DNA of 64,000 nt from Halobacteriales archaeon YIM A00010 (GTDB lineage Archaea > Halobacteriota > Halobacteria > Halobacteriales > Haloarculaceae): contig JAKCFJ010000001.1 of NCBI GenBank assembly GCA_025041175.1, positions 2,001,526 to 2,065,525 on the forward strand, written 5' to 3'. Below, one piece after another: positions 19,073 to 27,349 of this stretch. The first letter of the stretch is position 1. Each line of letters opens with the position of its first letter. The position numbers and the translations under genes were made by a program. The notes below the pieces were generated by a model. The model saw nothing but the letters and a program-made list of their open reading frames with translations. It was not told the origin of the DNA and made no database searches.

Positions 19073-19163
19073 GCCAGTGGTTCTCGATCGCGCTACCCGG
19101 CGTTTGCCGCGGTGGAGCGTTTCCGGCGTCCGACACAGCAGCCGGCGTCGGAGAGGCAGTTGA

Positions 19164-19652
19164 TCATTCCGTGACGACGTTTTCTCGCTGGTACGTGCCG
19201 TCGTACGTGTCGTCGTGATTCGCTCGGGCGAGGACGAGCTGCGCGATCCGTGCGCCCCGTTCGAGTTCGATGTCGTGGTGAACCTGCAGTAGACCCTCGC
19301 CCTTGCCCTCGTATCCGGCGTCCCAAACCGCCGTATTGAGCATACAGGAGTTGCGCATCAGCGTCGATCGAGGATACACGAACCCGATGTGACCGTCCGG
19401 AATCGACACTGTTTCGCCGTACCGAACGATATATCCGCCGGGCTCGAGGTAGTACGTCGGCTCTTCGTCTTCCGTCAGCGACTCGGGGTTACAGCCGCGC
19501 CGATCGCCGATCTCCTTTCCATCACGACCCACACGACCCGCATCGATCTGTTCGAACACGTCGCTCAGCGTGAGATCGATCCCGTTTGGCTGTTGCTGGT
19601 CGTCTGTGACTGGAGTACACTGTTCGCGAACGAACTCACCACGTCGGAACAT
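19164..19652 (-). CDS. dut: dUTP diphosphatase of the dCTP-deaminase family
   Basis: Hydrolyses dUTP to dUMP, keeping uracil out of DNA. 162 aa from the Met at 19652; Met at 19661 is the alternative. Family motifs: NGIDLTLSDVFE, the phosphate/sugar-binding YPRSTLMRNSC, the turn AVWDAGYEGKGEG, and the hydrophobic ARIAQLVLARA. This is the haloarchaeal dUTPase type, related to DCD. A dCTP deaminase activity cannot be excluded. Neighbours are unrelated, and the gene ends close to the VanZ gene, tail to tail. Confidence 0.85.
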   Translation of the reverse strand: MFRRGEFVREQCTPVTDDQQQPNGIDLTLSDVFEQIDAGRVGRDGKEIGDRRGCNPESLTEDEEPTYYLEPGGYIVRYGETVSIPDGHIGFVYPRSTLMRNSCMLNTAVWDAGYEGKGEGLLQVHHDIELERGARIAQLVLARANHDDTYDGTYQRENVVTE

Positions 19653-20120
19653 ACCCTGCATCCGGACGCATCCAAAATGACGTTTTCTATGTATTCATTT
19701 CCATATCAAACAGAATTATCCCTTCAATGTTATAATAGCACTATAACACGATAAAAAGTGGATGTGTTTTCCCTCCTCTACAGGGATCACAGACCGAGGG
19801 CCAGAGGACTGAACGAACGTGCGGAATCGAGAAACGTGTCGACCCACGTCGTCGCCATGGCTGGAACAGACAGCGGTTTCACGGCGCTGGTGCCGACCGC
19901 TGACACAGCCCTATTAAAAAGACATATACCCTACATAATCGAGTATATACTAGATACTAATCATAAAAAACAACGTGAGCGACTAGATTCATCTACATAC
20001 ATTCGTGTTATCAGAAGGGTCTAGAAATGCTATTTATATAATAGTATAGAGACTCGTATCACTGCTCTAATCAAGGAAAAATTGGCCGACGGTGGGAGAT
20101 CCGACCGTTTCTCTCTCGGA
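19653..20120. other. AT-rich intergenic region without confident genes
   Basis: Low GC, especially 19680-19750 and 19915-20060, with many TATA-like runs. An 88-codon open frame at 19758-20024 has no protein-like composition and no recognisable start context, so I do not call it. Confidence 0.4.
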
Positions 20121-20219
20121 CTACCCTTCGGTGTTACCACATTCCAGACAACGAATGAAGTCCCTGTCTTCGGTAATCACGGTATTTTTACTGCCACATT
20201 CATTACACCGGATCAGCAT
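20121..20219 (-). CDS. Very small zinc-ribbon protein
   Basis: A 32-codon gene found by reading the minus strand. The protein is MLIRCNECGSKNTVITEDRD followed by FIRCLECGNTEG. Two CxxC pairs spaced 16 residues apart form a complete minimal zinc ribbon with nothing else. A strong Shine-Dalgarno-like ggaggg ends 5 nt before the ATG. Haloarchaea encode many such micro zinc fingers (the CPxCG class), several needed for stress or biofilm traits; whether this one is related is inference. It sits alone in an otherwise empty 800-bp stretch, next to a MITE-like element. Confidence 0.65.
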   Translation of the reverse strand: MLIRCNECGSKNTVITEDRDFIRCLECGNTEG

Positions 20220-20363
20220 ATTCACCCTCCATAGTATCTGCGCGCAAATGTGTTACGAACTCATACAGCTTTAACGTATCGATCGCAGCGAACCGTTGTT
20301 ACTGTTACACAACCCACTGGCTGTTGCTATCCGGATCGTGTTGGGGTCCGCAGAACGGAACTC

Positions 20364-20460
20364 ATACTGTCGGACAGGGGTGATCGAATATCGAATGCCG
20401 GTGAACTACCGGACAGCAGCTGGCTAGTCCGTCGCACTCCGTCCGCAGGTCCGTCAGTAT
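20364..20460. mobile_element. MITE-like element, family A, copy 1 (97 bp)
   Basis: Bounded by atactgtcggac and its near-perfect inverse gtccgtcagtat. The interior closely matches the 97-bp copy at 58290-58386, and the ends match those of copies at 21460 and 56172. Each end is flanked by the same base (c...c). Its right end overlaps the stop codon of the gene at 20460-20921 by one base. Confidence 0.7.
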
Positions 20461-20921
20461 CACTCCACAAACTCTAGGAACTCGATGTCGTACGACACGC
20501 CCCATCTCAAATCGTGGTGGTGGCTCCCTCCCTGGTCGATGTATTCGACCCACTCGCCGTCCTCGAACCGATCGACCGAGACGCGAACGTGCAATCCGCT
20601 TTGTAATTGATGGGCGTGGGTTTCCCGTTTCTCGATGCCGTACAGCTTGATCCGGTATTCGTAGCCGGCGACCGAGAACGTCGTCCACTCGCCACCCTCT
20701 ACGACCGTCTCGAAATCGATGTCCCACTCGGAGATATCTCTCCCCTTGACAGCCTGGATTCGAATCTTTGCCGGCCGATTATAAATGACGTGGTCGTCCC
20801 GTTCCCGGATGGTCGCCAGCCGTTCGTTGCGTCGCTGGACGAATCCCTCGTTGAGTTTCCCCCGGCTAGATGTTTTATCATCTATTCTTTCCATAATTGA
20901 ATGATTGGTCGATTCGGTCAT
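20460..20921 (-). CDS. Hypothetical acidic/basic mixed protein, beta-rich
   Basis: 153 aa, not recognised. A charged N-terminal helix (LNEGFVQRRNERLATIRERDD) is followed by a probable beta-sandwich: AKIRIQAVKGRDISEWDIDF, TTFSVAGYEYRIKLYGIEK, LHVRVSVDRFEDGEWVEY, and a His-rich loop GGSHHHDLRWG. No signal peptide or membrane segment. Met1 or Met10 (MERIDDK) could be the start. Its stop codon touches MITE-like element A1, so the 3' end may have been reset by that insertion. Confidence 0.68.
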   Translation of the reverse strand: MTESTNHSIMERIDDKTSSRGKLNEGFVQRRNERLATIRERDDHVIYNRPAKIRIQAVKGRDISEWDIDFETVVEGGEWTTFSVAGYEYRIKLYGIEKRETHAHQLQSGLHVRVSVDRFEDGEWVEYIDQGGSHHHDLRWGVSYDIEFLEFVE

Positions 20922-21032
20922 TAGTCACTCCACCGCGGCCACGTCCGTAAGCGTTTTCATCACGTATTATGCGTCTATTTCGTTTTCGATATTAATTGTA
21001 TGGGTCTGTTCTTTGGGACAGCGTCGTCCTCG

Positions 21033-21416
21033 TCAGTGTTGAACGAATTCGATGAGGATGCCGCCAGTCGACTTCGGGTGGAGAAACGCAACCTCGTGGT
21101 TCCACGCGCCTGTTCGGGGCGTCTCGTCGATGAGCTCGATTTCCTGGTCGCGTGCGCGTTCGAGCGCGTTCTCGATGTCCGGCGTTGCGAGCGCGAGGTG
21201 GTGGATGCCGGGACCGTTGTCGTCGAGATACCGCTGGATCGTTCCCGGCGCGGTCGGTTCGAGCAGCTCGAAATAGCCGTCACCGATGTCGAGAAAGAGA
21301 ACGCGCAGATCGTCGAGTTCCTCCTCGTGGGCGACGTTCGTCTCGAACAGCTGGCAGTAGCTGGCAGCGAGTGAATCCGCGTCGTCGGTTGCGATTCCGG
21401 CGTGATCGAAATACAT
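21033..21416 (-). CDS. mce: Methylmalonyl-CoA epimerase
   Basis: Interconverts (R)- and (S)-methylmalonyl-CoA between propionyl-CoA carboxylase and mutase. 127 aa, VOC fold. The start at 21416 gives MYFDHAGIATDD; the longer open frame reaches into the MITE-like element upstream and is rejected. Metal-binding pattern: His5 (FDHAGIA), Glu in YFELLEPT, His in GIHHLALATPD and the terminal Glu in GILIEFVQH. It lies downstream of mcmA1 on the same strand, which is the normal partner order, but a MITE-like element (21460-21560) now separates them. Confidence 0.95.
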   Translation of the reverse strand: MYFDHAGIATDDADSLAASYCQLFETNVAHEEELDDLRVLFLDIGDGYFELLEPTAPGTIQRYLDDNGPGIHHLALATPDIENALERARDQEIELIDETPRTGAWNHEVAFLHPKSTGGILIEFVQH

Positions 21417-21459
21417 GCGTGATCGGTGGCTGGCCACAGGAATAAAGCACCCGGGAATG

Positions 21460-21560
21460 ATACTGTCGGTCAGACGTATTTCAATAACCGCCACCGCAAA
21501 CCCAGAGACTGCGAACGGATAGACCGAATCAATGAGTAAGGGGTTTCTGACCGACAGTAT
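21460..21560. mobile_element. MITE-like element, family A, copy 2 (101 bp)
   Basis: Perfect 15-bp terminal inverted repeats, atactgtcggtcaga at 21460-21474 and its complement at 21546-21560. Flanking base g on both sides. It lies between mcmA1 and mce and has no coding capacity. Confidence 0.72.
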
Positions 21561-21570
21561 GAGCAGTGTG

Positions 21571-23253
21571 TTACACCGCTGTTCCGGGTTGGTACTCCCC
21601 GAACACGTCCCGCATCGCGTTACATATCTCGCCGGTCGTCGCGTACACCTTCACCGCATCGATGATGTACGGCATCAGGTTGTCCTCGCCGTGGGCGGCC
21701 GTTCGGAGCGCACCGAGGGCCTCCTCGACCTCGCTGTCGTCGCGCCGTCCGCGGATATCTTCGAGGCGTTCGATCTGGCGCTGTTCGTCTTCGGGGTTCA
21801 CCTCCGCGACGTCCTCGGCCGGTTCTTCGTCCACCGTGAACTCGTTGACGCCCACGATGACGCGCTCGCCCGCTTCGACCTCGCGCTGTCGATCGAACGC
21901 GGTGTCTTGGATTTGGCGTTGGACCCACTGTTCCTCGATGGCGTTGCGCATTCCGTCGCGTTCGTCGACTTCCTCGATGATCTCGCGGGCCTCTCGTTCC
22001 AGCTCGTCGGTGAGGTGCTCCACGTAGTAGCTCCCTCCAAGGGGGTCGATCGTGTCAGCTACCCCCGACTCGTGGGCGAGGATCTGCTGCGTGCGCAGGG
22101 CGGTTCGAACGCTCTCCTCGGTGGGGAGCGACAGCGCCTCGTCTTTCCCGTTGGTGTGGAGGCTTTGGGTGCCACCGAGGACGGCCGCGAGCGCCTGGTA
22201 GGCGACGCGAACGACGTTGTTCTCGATCTGTTGGGCGGTGAGCGTCGATCCCGCTGTTTGTGTGTGAAACTTCAGCTGTTTCGATTTGGGATTTTCCGCG
22301 CCGTACCGATCCTCCATCAGCGAGTACCACAGGCGTCGGGCGGCGCGGAACTTCGAAACCTCTTCCAAGATGTTGTTGTACGCCGCGAAGAAAAACGACA
22401 GCTGTGGGGCAAACTCGTCGACGTCCAGTCCGGCGTCGAGGGCCGTCTCCACGTACTCCATCCCGTCCGCGAGCGTGAACGCAATCTCCTGTGCGGCGGT
22501 GGAACCGGCTTCACGAATGTGGTAGCCCGAAATCGAGATGGTGTTGAATTTGGGTACCTCGTCGGCACAGAACTCGAAGATGTCGGTGATGATCCGCATC
22601 GACGGCTCGGGCGGGTAGATGTAGGTGTTCCGGGCGATGTACTCTTTGAGAACGTCGTTCTGGATGGTTCCCCGTAGCTCGGAGCGGTCGACGCCTTGAC
22701 GGTCGCCGACTGCGATGTACATCGCCAGCAACACCGAGGCCGGCGCGTTGATCGTCATGCTGGTCGAGACCTCATCGAGGGGAATGCCGTCGAACACCGT
22801 CTCCATGTCGTGTAGCGAGTCGATGGCGACGCCCGATTTCCCGACCTCCCCCGCGGCCATGTTCGCGTCCGAGTCGTACCCCATCTGCGTGGGGAGATCG
22901 AACGCCATCGACAGCCCTGTTTGGCCTTCGTCTAACAGGTAATGAAACCGGTTGTTCGTCTTTTCGGCCGTCGAAAACCCCGCGTACTGGCGCATTGTCC
23001 ACAACCGCCCGCGGTACATCGTCGGGTAGACGCCACGGGTGTATGGCTCCTCGCCCGGGAACCCGATGTCGCTCGCGTGATCCAGATCCGCGACGTCGTT
23101 TGGTGTGTACAGGGAATCCACTTCGTGACCACCGGTGTCGGTCGTGAATTCGTCCTTTCGCTCACCGAAACGGTCGAGCGTGGGCTGGTGGGTCTCTTCC
23201 TCCCACTCCGCTCGACCCTCGCGGATCGAACGAAGGTCCTCCTCATCGAACAT
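21571..23253 (-). CDS. mcmA1: Methylmalonyl-CoA mutase, large-subunit catalytic domain
   Basis: Coenzyme-B12-dependent isomerisation of methylmalonyl-CoA to succinyl-CoA. 560 aa, the TIM-barrel CoA-binding chain only. The cobalamin-binding C-terminal domain is a separate subunit in archaea and is not in this window. Signatures: [20 protein letters not shown], the CoA-site [36 protein letters not shown] and [15 protein letters not shown]. The frame continues 17 codons upstream of ATG 23253, but [13 protein letters not shown] is the family start. Its stop codon is 11 nt from MITE-like copy A2. Confidence 0.96.
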   Translation of the reverse strand: MFDEEDLRSIREGRAEWEEETHQPTLDRFGERKDEFTTDTGGHEVDSLYTPNDVADLDHASDIGFPGEEPYTRGVYPTMYRGRLWTMRQYAGFSTAEKTNNRFHYLLDEGQTGLSMAFDLPTQMGYDSDANMAAGEVGKSGVAIDSLHDMETVFDGIPLDEVSTSMTINAPASVLLAMYIAVGDRQGVDRSELRGTIQNDVLKEYIARNTYIYPPEPSMRIITDIFEFCADEVPKFNTISISGYHIREAGSTAAQEIAFTLADGMEYVETALDAGLDVDEFAPQLSFFFAAYNNILEEVSKFRAARRLWYSLMEDRYGAENPKSKQLKFHTQTAGSTLTAQQIENNVVRVAYQALAAVLGGTQSLHTNGKDEALSLPTEESVRTALRTQQILAHESGVADTIDPLGGSYYVEHLTDELEREAREIIEEVDERDGMRNAIEEQWVQRQIQDTAFDRQREVEAGERVIVGVNEFTVDEEPAEDVAEVNPEDEQRQIERLEDIRGRRDDSEVEEALGALRTAAHGEDNLMPYIIDAVKVYATTGEICNAMRDVFGEYQPGTAV

Positions 23254-23408
23254 GCGTGGACCGTGGCGGCGGGCAAGCTTAACCCTTGGTGGGTTGTGTC
23301 TCAAAAGGTGATTACTTTTATATTATCGATCGAAAATAGCGCTGCCCGACGACGTACTGTCATCTCTGGGATCCATACCGAACGGGACCGGAGCACAGTC
23401 CGCAGCTC

Positions 23409-24023
23409 TCACCTGGTGTCGTATTTGTACGTCGCTGACTCGGAGTCGATGCCGAAGTCTTCCGGTGATTCCTCCGGCTCGTTTTGGGATGGCTGTTCGG
23501 CGGCGTGTTTGAACCGTTCTCGGAGCCGGTGGGGCATTTCGAACGCCGAGCTGTCGATCGCCATCGGGACCGCTTCGGGAGCGAGCGATTCGCGTTTTTC
23601 CGACAGCCGGGTTTGCAGGACCTCGGGGAGCGCATCGGTCTCGATCGCGGTGAATCCGAACTGTGCGAGGTACTCCGGCTCGTCGGTGAGTGAATACACC
23701 GGCTCGAACCCCTGGTCTGTGGCGGTCTCGACGAGCCGCTCGACGACGTGCGCGCCGACGCCTTGTCGCCGCCAGCGGTCGAGCACACCGATGCTCGTGA
23801 GTTCGCAGATCTCACCACCGGTTCCCTGTCCGCTCGGACTCCGCTCGGTCTCTGTGTCGGTTTTGTGCAGGCGAATCCGGCCAAACCCCGCCTTCTCGTT
23901 GGTCCCCTCATCGATGGCGATGACGTAATCGCGCGACCGGAACGTGGTTTCATCAAGCCCCATCTCCTCGATGTGGTCGAGTAACCAAACCTCCTCTCGG
24001 TTTTTGGCGTCCCGGACGTACAT
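23409..24023 (-). CDS. GNAT-family N-acetyltransferase
   Basis: 204 aa from MYVRDAKNREEVWLLDHI (24023), an N-terminus I recognise from haloarchaeal GNATs; a Met nine codons upstream is less likely. The acetyl-CoA motif is CELTSIGVLDRWRRQGVGAH, followed by YSLTDEPEYLAQFGF. The ~70-residue tail (RLRERFKHAAEQPSQNEPEE) is predicted helical and charged. The acceptor is unknown. Upstream lies the 440-bp hairpin-rich region. Confidence 0.88.
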   Translation of the reverse strand: MYVRDAKNREEVWLLDHIEEMGLDETTFRSRDYVIAIDEGTNEKAGFGRIRLHKTDTETERSPSGQGTGGEICELTSIGVLDRWRRQGVGAHVVERLVETATDQGFEPVYSLTDEPEYLAQFGFTAIETDALPEVLQTRLSEKRESLAPEAVPMAIDSSAFEMPHRLRERFKHAAEQPSQNEPEESPEDFGIDSESATYKYDTR

Positions 24024-24061
24024 ATAGAATGTTTGGCTATCGGCCGACAAAAGCGTTCACC

Positions 24062-24100
24062 CACCTTTTTTCCGCTCGGGTGAGCAGAGCTCACCCTCGC
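24062..24100. terminator. T-tract plus GGGTG...CACCC hairpin module
   Basis: ccacctttttt (24061-24071) is followed by an 8-bp stem GGGTGAGC/GCTCACCC with loop aga (24078-24096). The same layout occurs at 31198-31245 and 58022-58070. On the minus strand the hairpin precedes a run of A; on the plus strand the T-run precedes it. Confidence 0.45.
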
Positions 24101-24141
24101 CTGGCGAGTCGGTCGCTCACTTCGTTCGCGCTACGACTCGC

Positions 24142-24295
24142 TGTCGCCGGCCTACGGCCGGCTGTCGTCGGGCGGAGCCCGACCGCCCGAGACGCTTTGC
24201 GTCTCGCTGCTTGAGGCGCGTAGCGCCTCTCTGGTTCCCACTCGTGGTTCGAAAATCGAAGATTTTCGTCATCACGAAAGACCTTCGGTCTTTCG
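24142..24295. repeat. Array of 3-nt-loop hairpins (45-bp unit family)
   Basis: Six perfect hairpins in 154 bp, each with a 3-nt loop. Stems: CCGGCC (24147), TCGGGC (24168), GAGACGC (24189), GAGGCGC (24213), CGAAAATC (24250) and CGAAAGACC (24275). The second and third form one complete 45-bp unit (24163-24207) of the kind seen at 48391-48572. The last two are longer AT-rich hairpins joined by the same 6-nt linker length. No coding potential is evident. Confidence 0.7.
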
Positions 24296-24313
24296 AACGA
24301 CTTCGCTCGCGGG

Positions 24314-24371
24314 AACGCAAAAAAGATGGGGCAAAAAAGGCCGCTCGCTCCGCTCGCGGTGGGTGTACTCA
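24314..24371 (-). repeat. Dispersed repeat with two T-tracts, copy 1
   Basis: Read on the minus strand: tgagtacacccaccgcg, then agcgagcgg, then tttttt, gccccatc, tttttt. The plus strand at 57981-58035 is nearly identical over ~56 nt. Paired T-tracts suggest transcription termination. On the minus strand it would stop transcripts entering from the acs side. Confidence 0.6.
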
Positions 24372-24422
24372 CCGCCTCCGCTACCGCTCGTGGGAACATC
24401 CACTACGAACCATCGTCGGTTG

Positions 24423-24430
24423 ATATATTA
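24423..24430 (+). promoter_or_regulatory. TATA-like element for the CoA ligase gene
   Basis: atatatta lies 39 nt before the ATG at 24469, implying a leader of roughly 12-15 nt. Confidence 0.45.
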
Positions 24431-24468
24431 ACGCAAAGCTACTTGCGCTCCGGCTAGTATTTGCCAGT

Positions 24469-26430
24469 ATGAGCGACACACCGACGATGGACGAGATCGT
24501 CTACGAACCGGATCGGGAGACGATCGAATCCACGAACGTCTACGAGTTCATGGAGCGCTACGACATTGAGGACTACGACGCGCTGATCGAGCGCAGCCAG
24601 AACGTGGAGTGGTTCTGGGACGAGCTGGTCGAGTACCTCGGGATCGACTTCTACGAGGAGTACGACCGCGTTCGTGATGATACGGAGGGACCACAGTTCA
24701 CCGACTGGTACCCCGGCGGCACGATCAACATCGCCCACAACACGGTTGATCGCCACGCCGCGCCGGACAGTCCCACCCGGAACTCGGTGGCAACGATCTG
24801 GGAGGGCGAGGACGGCACCGTTCGGGAGGTCACCTACCACGAACTCCACCGAGAGGCGAATCAGGTGGCGAACGCGCTGGTCGATCGGGGGATCGAGACG
24901 GGCGACACGGTCGGGCTGTACATGCCGATGGTGCCCGAAGTCGTGTCGATCTTGTATGGGTGTTTCAAAGCGGGTGCGATCGCCGTGCCGATCTTTTCGG
25001 GCTTCGGCGTCGACGCCACCGCGACCCGGATCGAGGACGCGGAGTGTTCGGTGTTGTTCACCGGCGACGGCTTCCGCCGGCGCGGGAGCAACGTCATCCT
25101 GAAAGACGCCGCGGACGAGGCGATCGAAACGGCGGGCCACGTCGAACACACCATCGTGTACGACCGGCTCGGCGCCGACGTTCCGTGGGATGACAACCGT
25201 GATGAGTGGTGGGCCGAGGCCGTCAGCTCGTGTTCCGATTCGTTCGACACCCGCGAACTCGACGCGAGCGACGAATCGATGTTGTTGTACTCCTCGGGAA
25301 CCACGGGAATGCCCAAAGGGATCGTCCACACCCACGCGGGCATCCAGATGCAGTGTGCAAAGGAGATCTACTTCGGGTTCGATCACAAACCCGGAGATCG
25401 GTTTTTCTGGGTGTCCGACATCGGCTGGATGATGGGACCGTGGACCCTCATCGGGAACCACACGTTCGGCGGCACGGTGTTCATCTACGAAGGCGCGCCG
25501 GATTACCCCGAGCCGGATCGCTTTTGGGAGATGATCGATCGACACAAGCTGTCGGTGTTCGGCATCTCTCCCACCGCGATCCGTGCGCTTCGCAAGCAGG
25601 GCAACGGGTGGCTGTCCGATCACGATCTCTCCTCGCTTCGGCTGCTCGGATCGACCGGCGAGCCGTGGGATCCCGAGTCGTGGCAGTGGTTCTTCGAGAA
25701 CGTCGGTGACGGTGAGATTCCCATCATCAACATCTCGGGGGGCACCGAGATCTGTGGCTGTTTCCTGATGCCCCTGCCAGGGATGGCGCTCAAACCGTGC
25801 ACGCTCGGCAAGCCGGGTCTCGGAATGGGCGTCGATGTCGTGAACAACGCGGGTGAGAGCGTCGCTGACGACAACGAGCGGGGCTTTCTCGTTGCGCGGG
25901 ATTCGTGTCCCTCGATGACGAAATCGCTCTGGTCGGGCGACGAGCGCTATCTCGAGGAGTACTGGTCGACGTTCGAGGATATGTGGGACCACGGCGACTG
26001 GGCACAGAAGGACGAAGACGGATTCTGGTTCCTCCACGGCCGGGCCGACGACGCGCTCAACGTGGCCGGCCGCAAGGTCGGCCCGGCCGAGGTAGAGGGG
26101 GCGCTCATGGACAGCGACTCGGTCAACCAGGCCGCGGCCATCGGCGCGGAGGACGCCACGACTGGGACGGCGGTTGTCGCATATGTCATCACGGAGAACG
26201 ATGTCGAGGAGTCCGACGATCTCCGGGCACAACTACGCGAACGCGTGGGCGAAACGCTCGGCAAACCGTTCCGTCCGCGTGAGGTGCTGTTCGTCGACGA
26301 GTTCCCCAAAACACAGTCCGGAAAGATCATTCGCCGCGCGATCGAATCGGTGTACAACGACGAGGAGCTCGGTGATCTCTCTAGCATCGAAAACCCCGAC
26401 GCGCTCGAACGAATCGACGACGCCCGCTGA
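24469..26430 (+). CDS. Acetyl-/propionyl-CoA synthetase (AMP-forming)
   Basis: Activates acetate or a short acyl acid with ATP and CoA. 653 aa. ANL-superfamily motifs: phosphate loop YSSGTTGMPKG (~273-283), ISGGTEICGCF, hinge-region HGRADDALNVAGRKVGPAEVE, and the catalytic Lys in TQSGKIIRR (~617). The N-terminal YPGGTINIAHNTVDRHA resembles ACS enzymes. The acyl pocket (WVSDIGWMMGPW) keeps a Trp after the GW pair, as expected for short substrates, so acetate or propionate is likely. Propionate use would link it to mcm/mce 3 kb away; that link is inference. Confidence 0.93.
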   Translation: MSDTPTMDEIVYEPDRETIESTNVYEFMERYDIEDYDALIERSQNVEWFWDELVEYLGIDFYEEYDRVRDDTEGPQFTDWYPGGTINIAHNTVDRHAAPDSPTRNSVATIWEGEDGTVREVTYHELHREANQVANALVDRGIETGDTVGLYMPMVPEVVSILYGCFKAGAIAVPIFSGFGVDATATRIEDAECSVLFTGDGFRRRGSNVILKDAADEAIETAGHVEHTIVYDRLGADVPWDDNRDEWWAEAVSSCSDSFDTRELDASDESMLLYSSGTTGMPKGIVHTHAGIQMQCAKEIYFGFDHKPGDRFFWVSDIGWMMGPWTLIGNHTFGGTVFIYEGAPDYPEPDRFWEMIDRHKLSVFGISPTAIRALRKQGNGWLSDHDLSSLRLLGSTGEPWDPESWQWFFENVGDGEIPIINISGGTEICGCFLMPLPGMALKPCTLGKPGLGMGVDVVNNAGESVADDNERGFLVARDSCPSMTKSLWSGDERYLEEYWSTFEDMWDHGDWAQKDEDGFWFLHGRADDALNVAGRKVGPAEVEGALMDSDSVNQAAAIGAEDATTGTAVVAYVITENDVEESDDLRAQLRERVGETLGKPFRPREVLFVDEFPKTQSGKIIRRAIESVYNDEELGDLSSIENPDALERIDDAR

Positions 26431-26598
26431 CGCCGAATCGCTCGACACGGACCCATTTTCCCGGTAGTAGGATATGATCGCAGCCGTATTCGATAGACGA
26501 ATGTCAAAAGTGGAACCTGACGCGCTGTCATCGATCCCGCTCACGAAGAGCGCGATCGAGCGTGGTGCTTGAAGCCATCATAAAGTCTATGTATCGTG

Positions 26599-27312
26599 TC
26601 ACAGCTCGATTGCATCGATCGAGCGCTGCCTCGATTCCGTTCCGGTTTCGGTGACGACGGCGTACTCTCCCGCGCGCTCTCCGTCGGGAAGCAGAACAGT
26701 GGCGCGAGCCACCAACGGCGCGACGACGCCGGCCACGATCGTTTCGGGTCTCTCTAACGGAGCGCGGACGGCGACCACGCTCTCGGTCGTGAGCTCCCAG
26801 CGATCGACAACCGATCTGGCCGAGCGGAGCAGCTCTCCGTGGGTGTACGTCGTTTCATCCGCTCGGATCGCCGGCGTCTCCGAGCCGACGTCCCCAGGCG
26901 GCTCCGTCGGGTTCTCGCTCCAGACGTCCCGCTCGAAGAAGGCGACGCTCGGATCGTCCGGTCGGTCGCCGTAGCCGATCCGTTGGCTGCCTGGCGAGAG
27001 CGTGTATCTATCGAGATCGGCTGTGGGTGCGACCAGCACCCGCGCGTCCGGTGTGGCCGAGCCGACGCAAACAGTTCCCCCGAGCAACGCCGCCCCGAGC
27101 AACGCGAGAATCGGCTCCGGCCGTTCGTCTCCAGCGACGGCGACCGGCGACCCTGCCCGCACCCCGAAATGTCGGAGGAGGTTCCCGACCTTCCACGCGG
27201 TCGTACAGAGCCGTCGGTAGTCGTACTGGCGGCCGATGGCAGCGGCCCGGAGCGCTGGCGCGTCGGTCCGCCGATCGCGGGCGAGCAGATCGCCGAGGAC
27301 GGTCGCGGTCAT
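26599..27312 (-). CDS. Amputated AMP-ligase homologue (likely non-catalytic)
   Basis: 237 aa resembling only the outer N-terminal subdomain of acyl-CoA synthetases: a LGDLLARDRRTDAPALRAAA start, QYDYRRLCTTAWKVGNLLRHFGV and PVAVAGDERPEPILALLGAA. The protein then repeats a shorter echo (TTYTHGELLRSARSVVDRWEL, VVAVRAPLERPETIVAGVVAPL). The ATP phosphate loop, the GTE segment, the hinge and the catalytic Lys are all missing, so ligase activity is unlikely. It starts 38 nt after the dnaJ stop codon on the same strand and is probably cotranscribed. A binding or regulatory role tied to chaperones is speculative. Confidence 0.78.
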   Translation of the reverse strand: MTATVLGDLLARDRRTDAPALRAAAIGRQYDYRRLCTTAWKVGNLLRHFGVRAGSPVAVAGDERPEPILALLGAALLGGTVCVGSATPDARVLVAPTADLDRYTLSPGSQRIGYGDRPDDPSVAFFERDVWSENPTEPPGDVGSETPAIRADETTYTHGELLRSARSVVDRWELTTESVVAVRAPLERPETIVAGVVAPLVARATVLLPDGERAGEYAVVTETGTESRQRSIDAIEL

Positions 27313-27349
27313 GGCTTCGATTCGGGGGACGACCGGTAATCGCCGTCGA

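Noticed and set aside
19758-20024. An 88-codon open frame in the AT-rich gap after the dUTPase gene
   Set aside because: Composition is not protein-like, there is no ribosome site or well-placed TATA box, and the 3' part runs through very AT-rich intergenic-type DNA.
26503-26574. A 23-codon frame (MSKVEPDALSSIPLTKSAIE...) after the CoA ligase gene
   Set aside because: Too short to judge. No metal-binding or hydrophobic pattern and no ribosome site.
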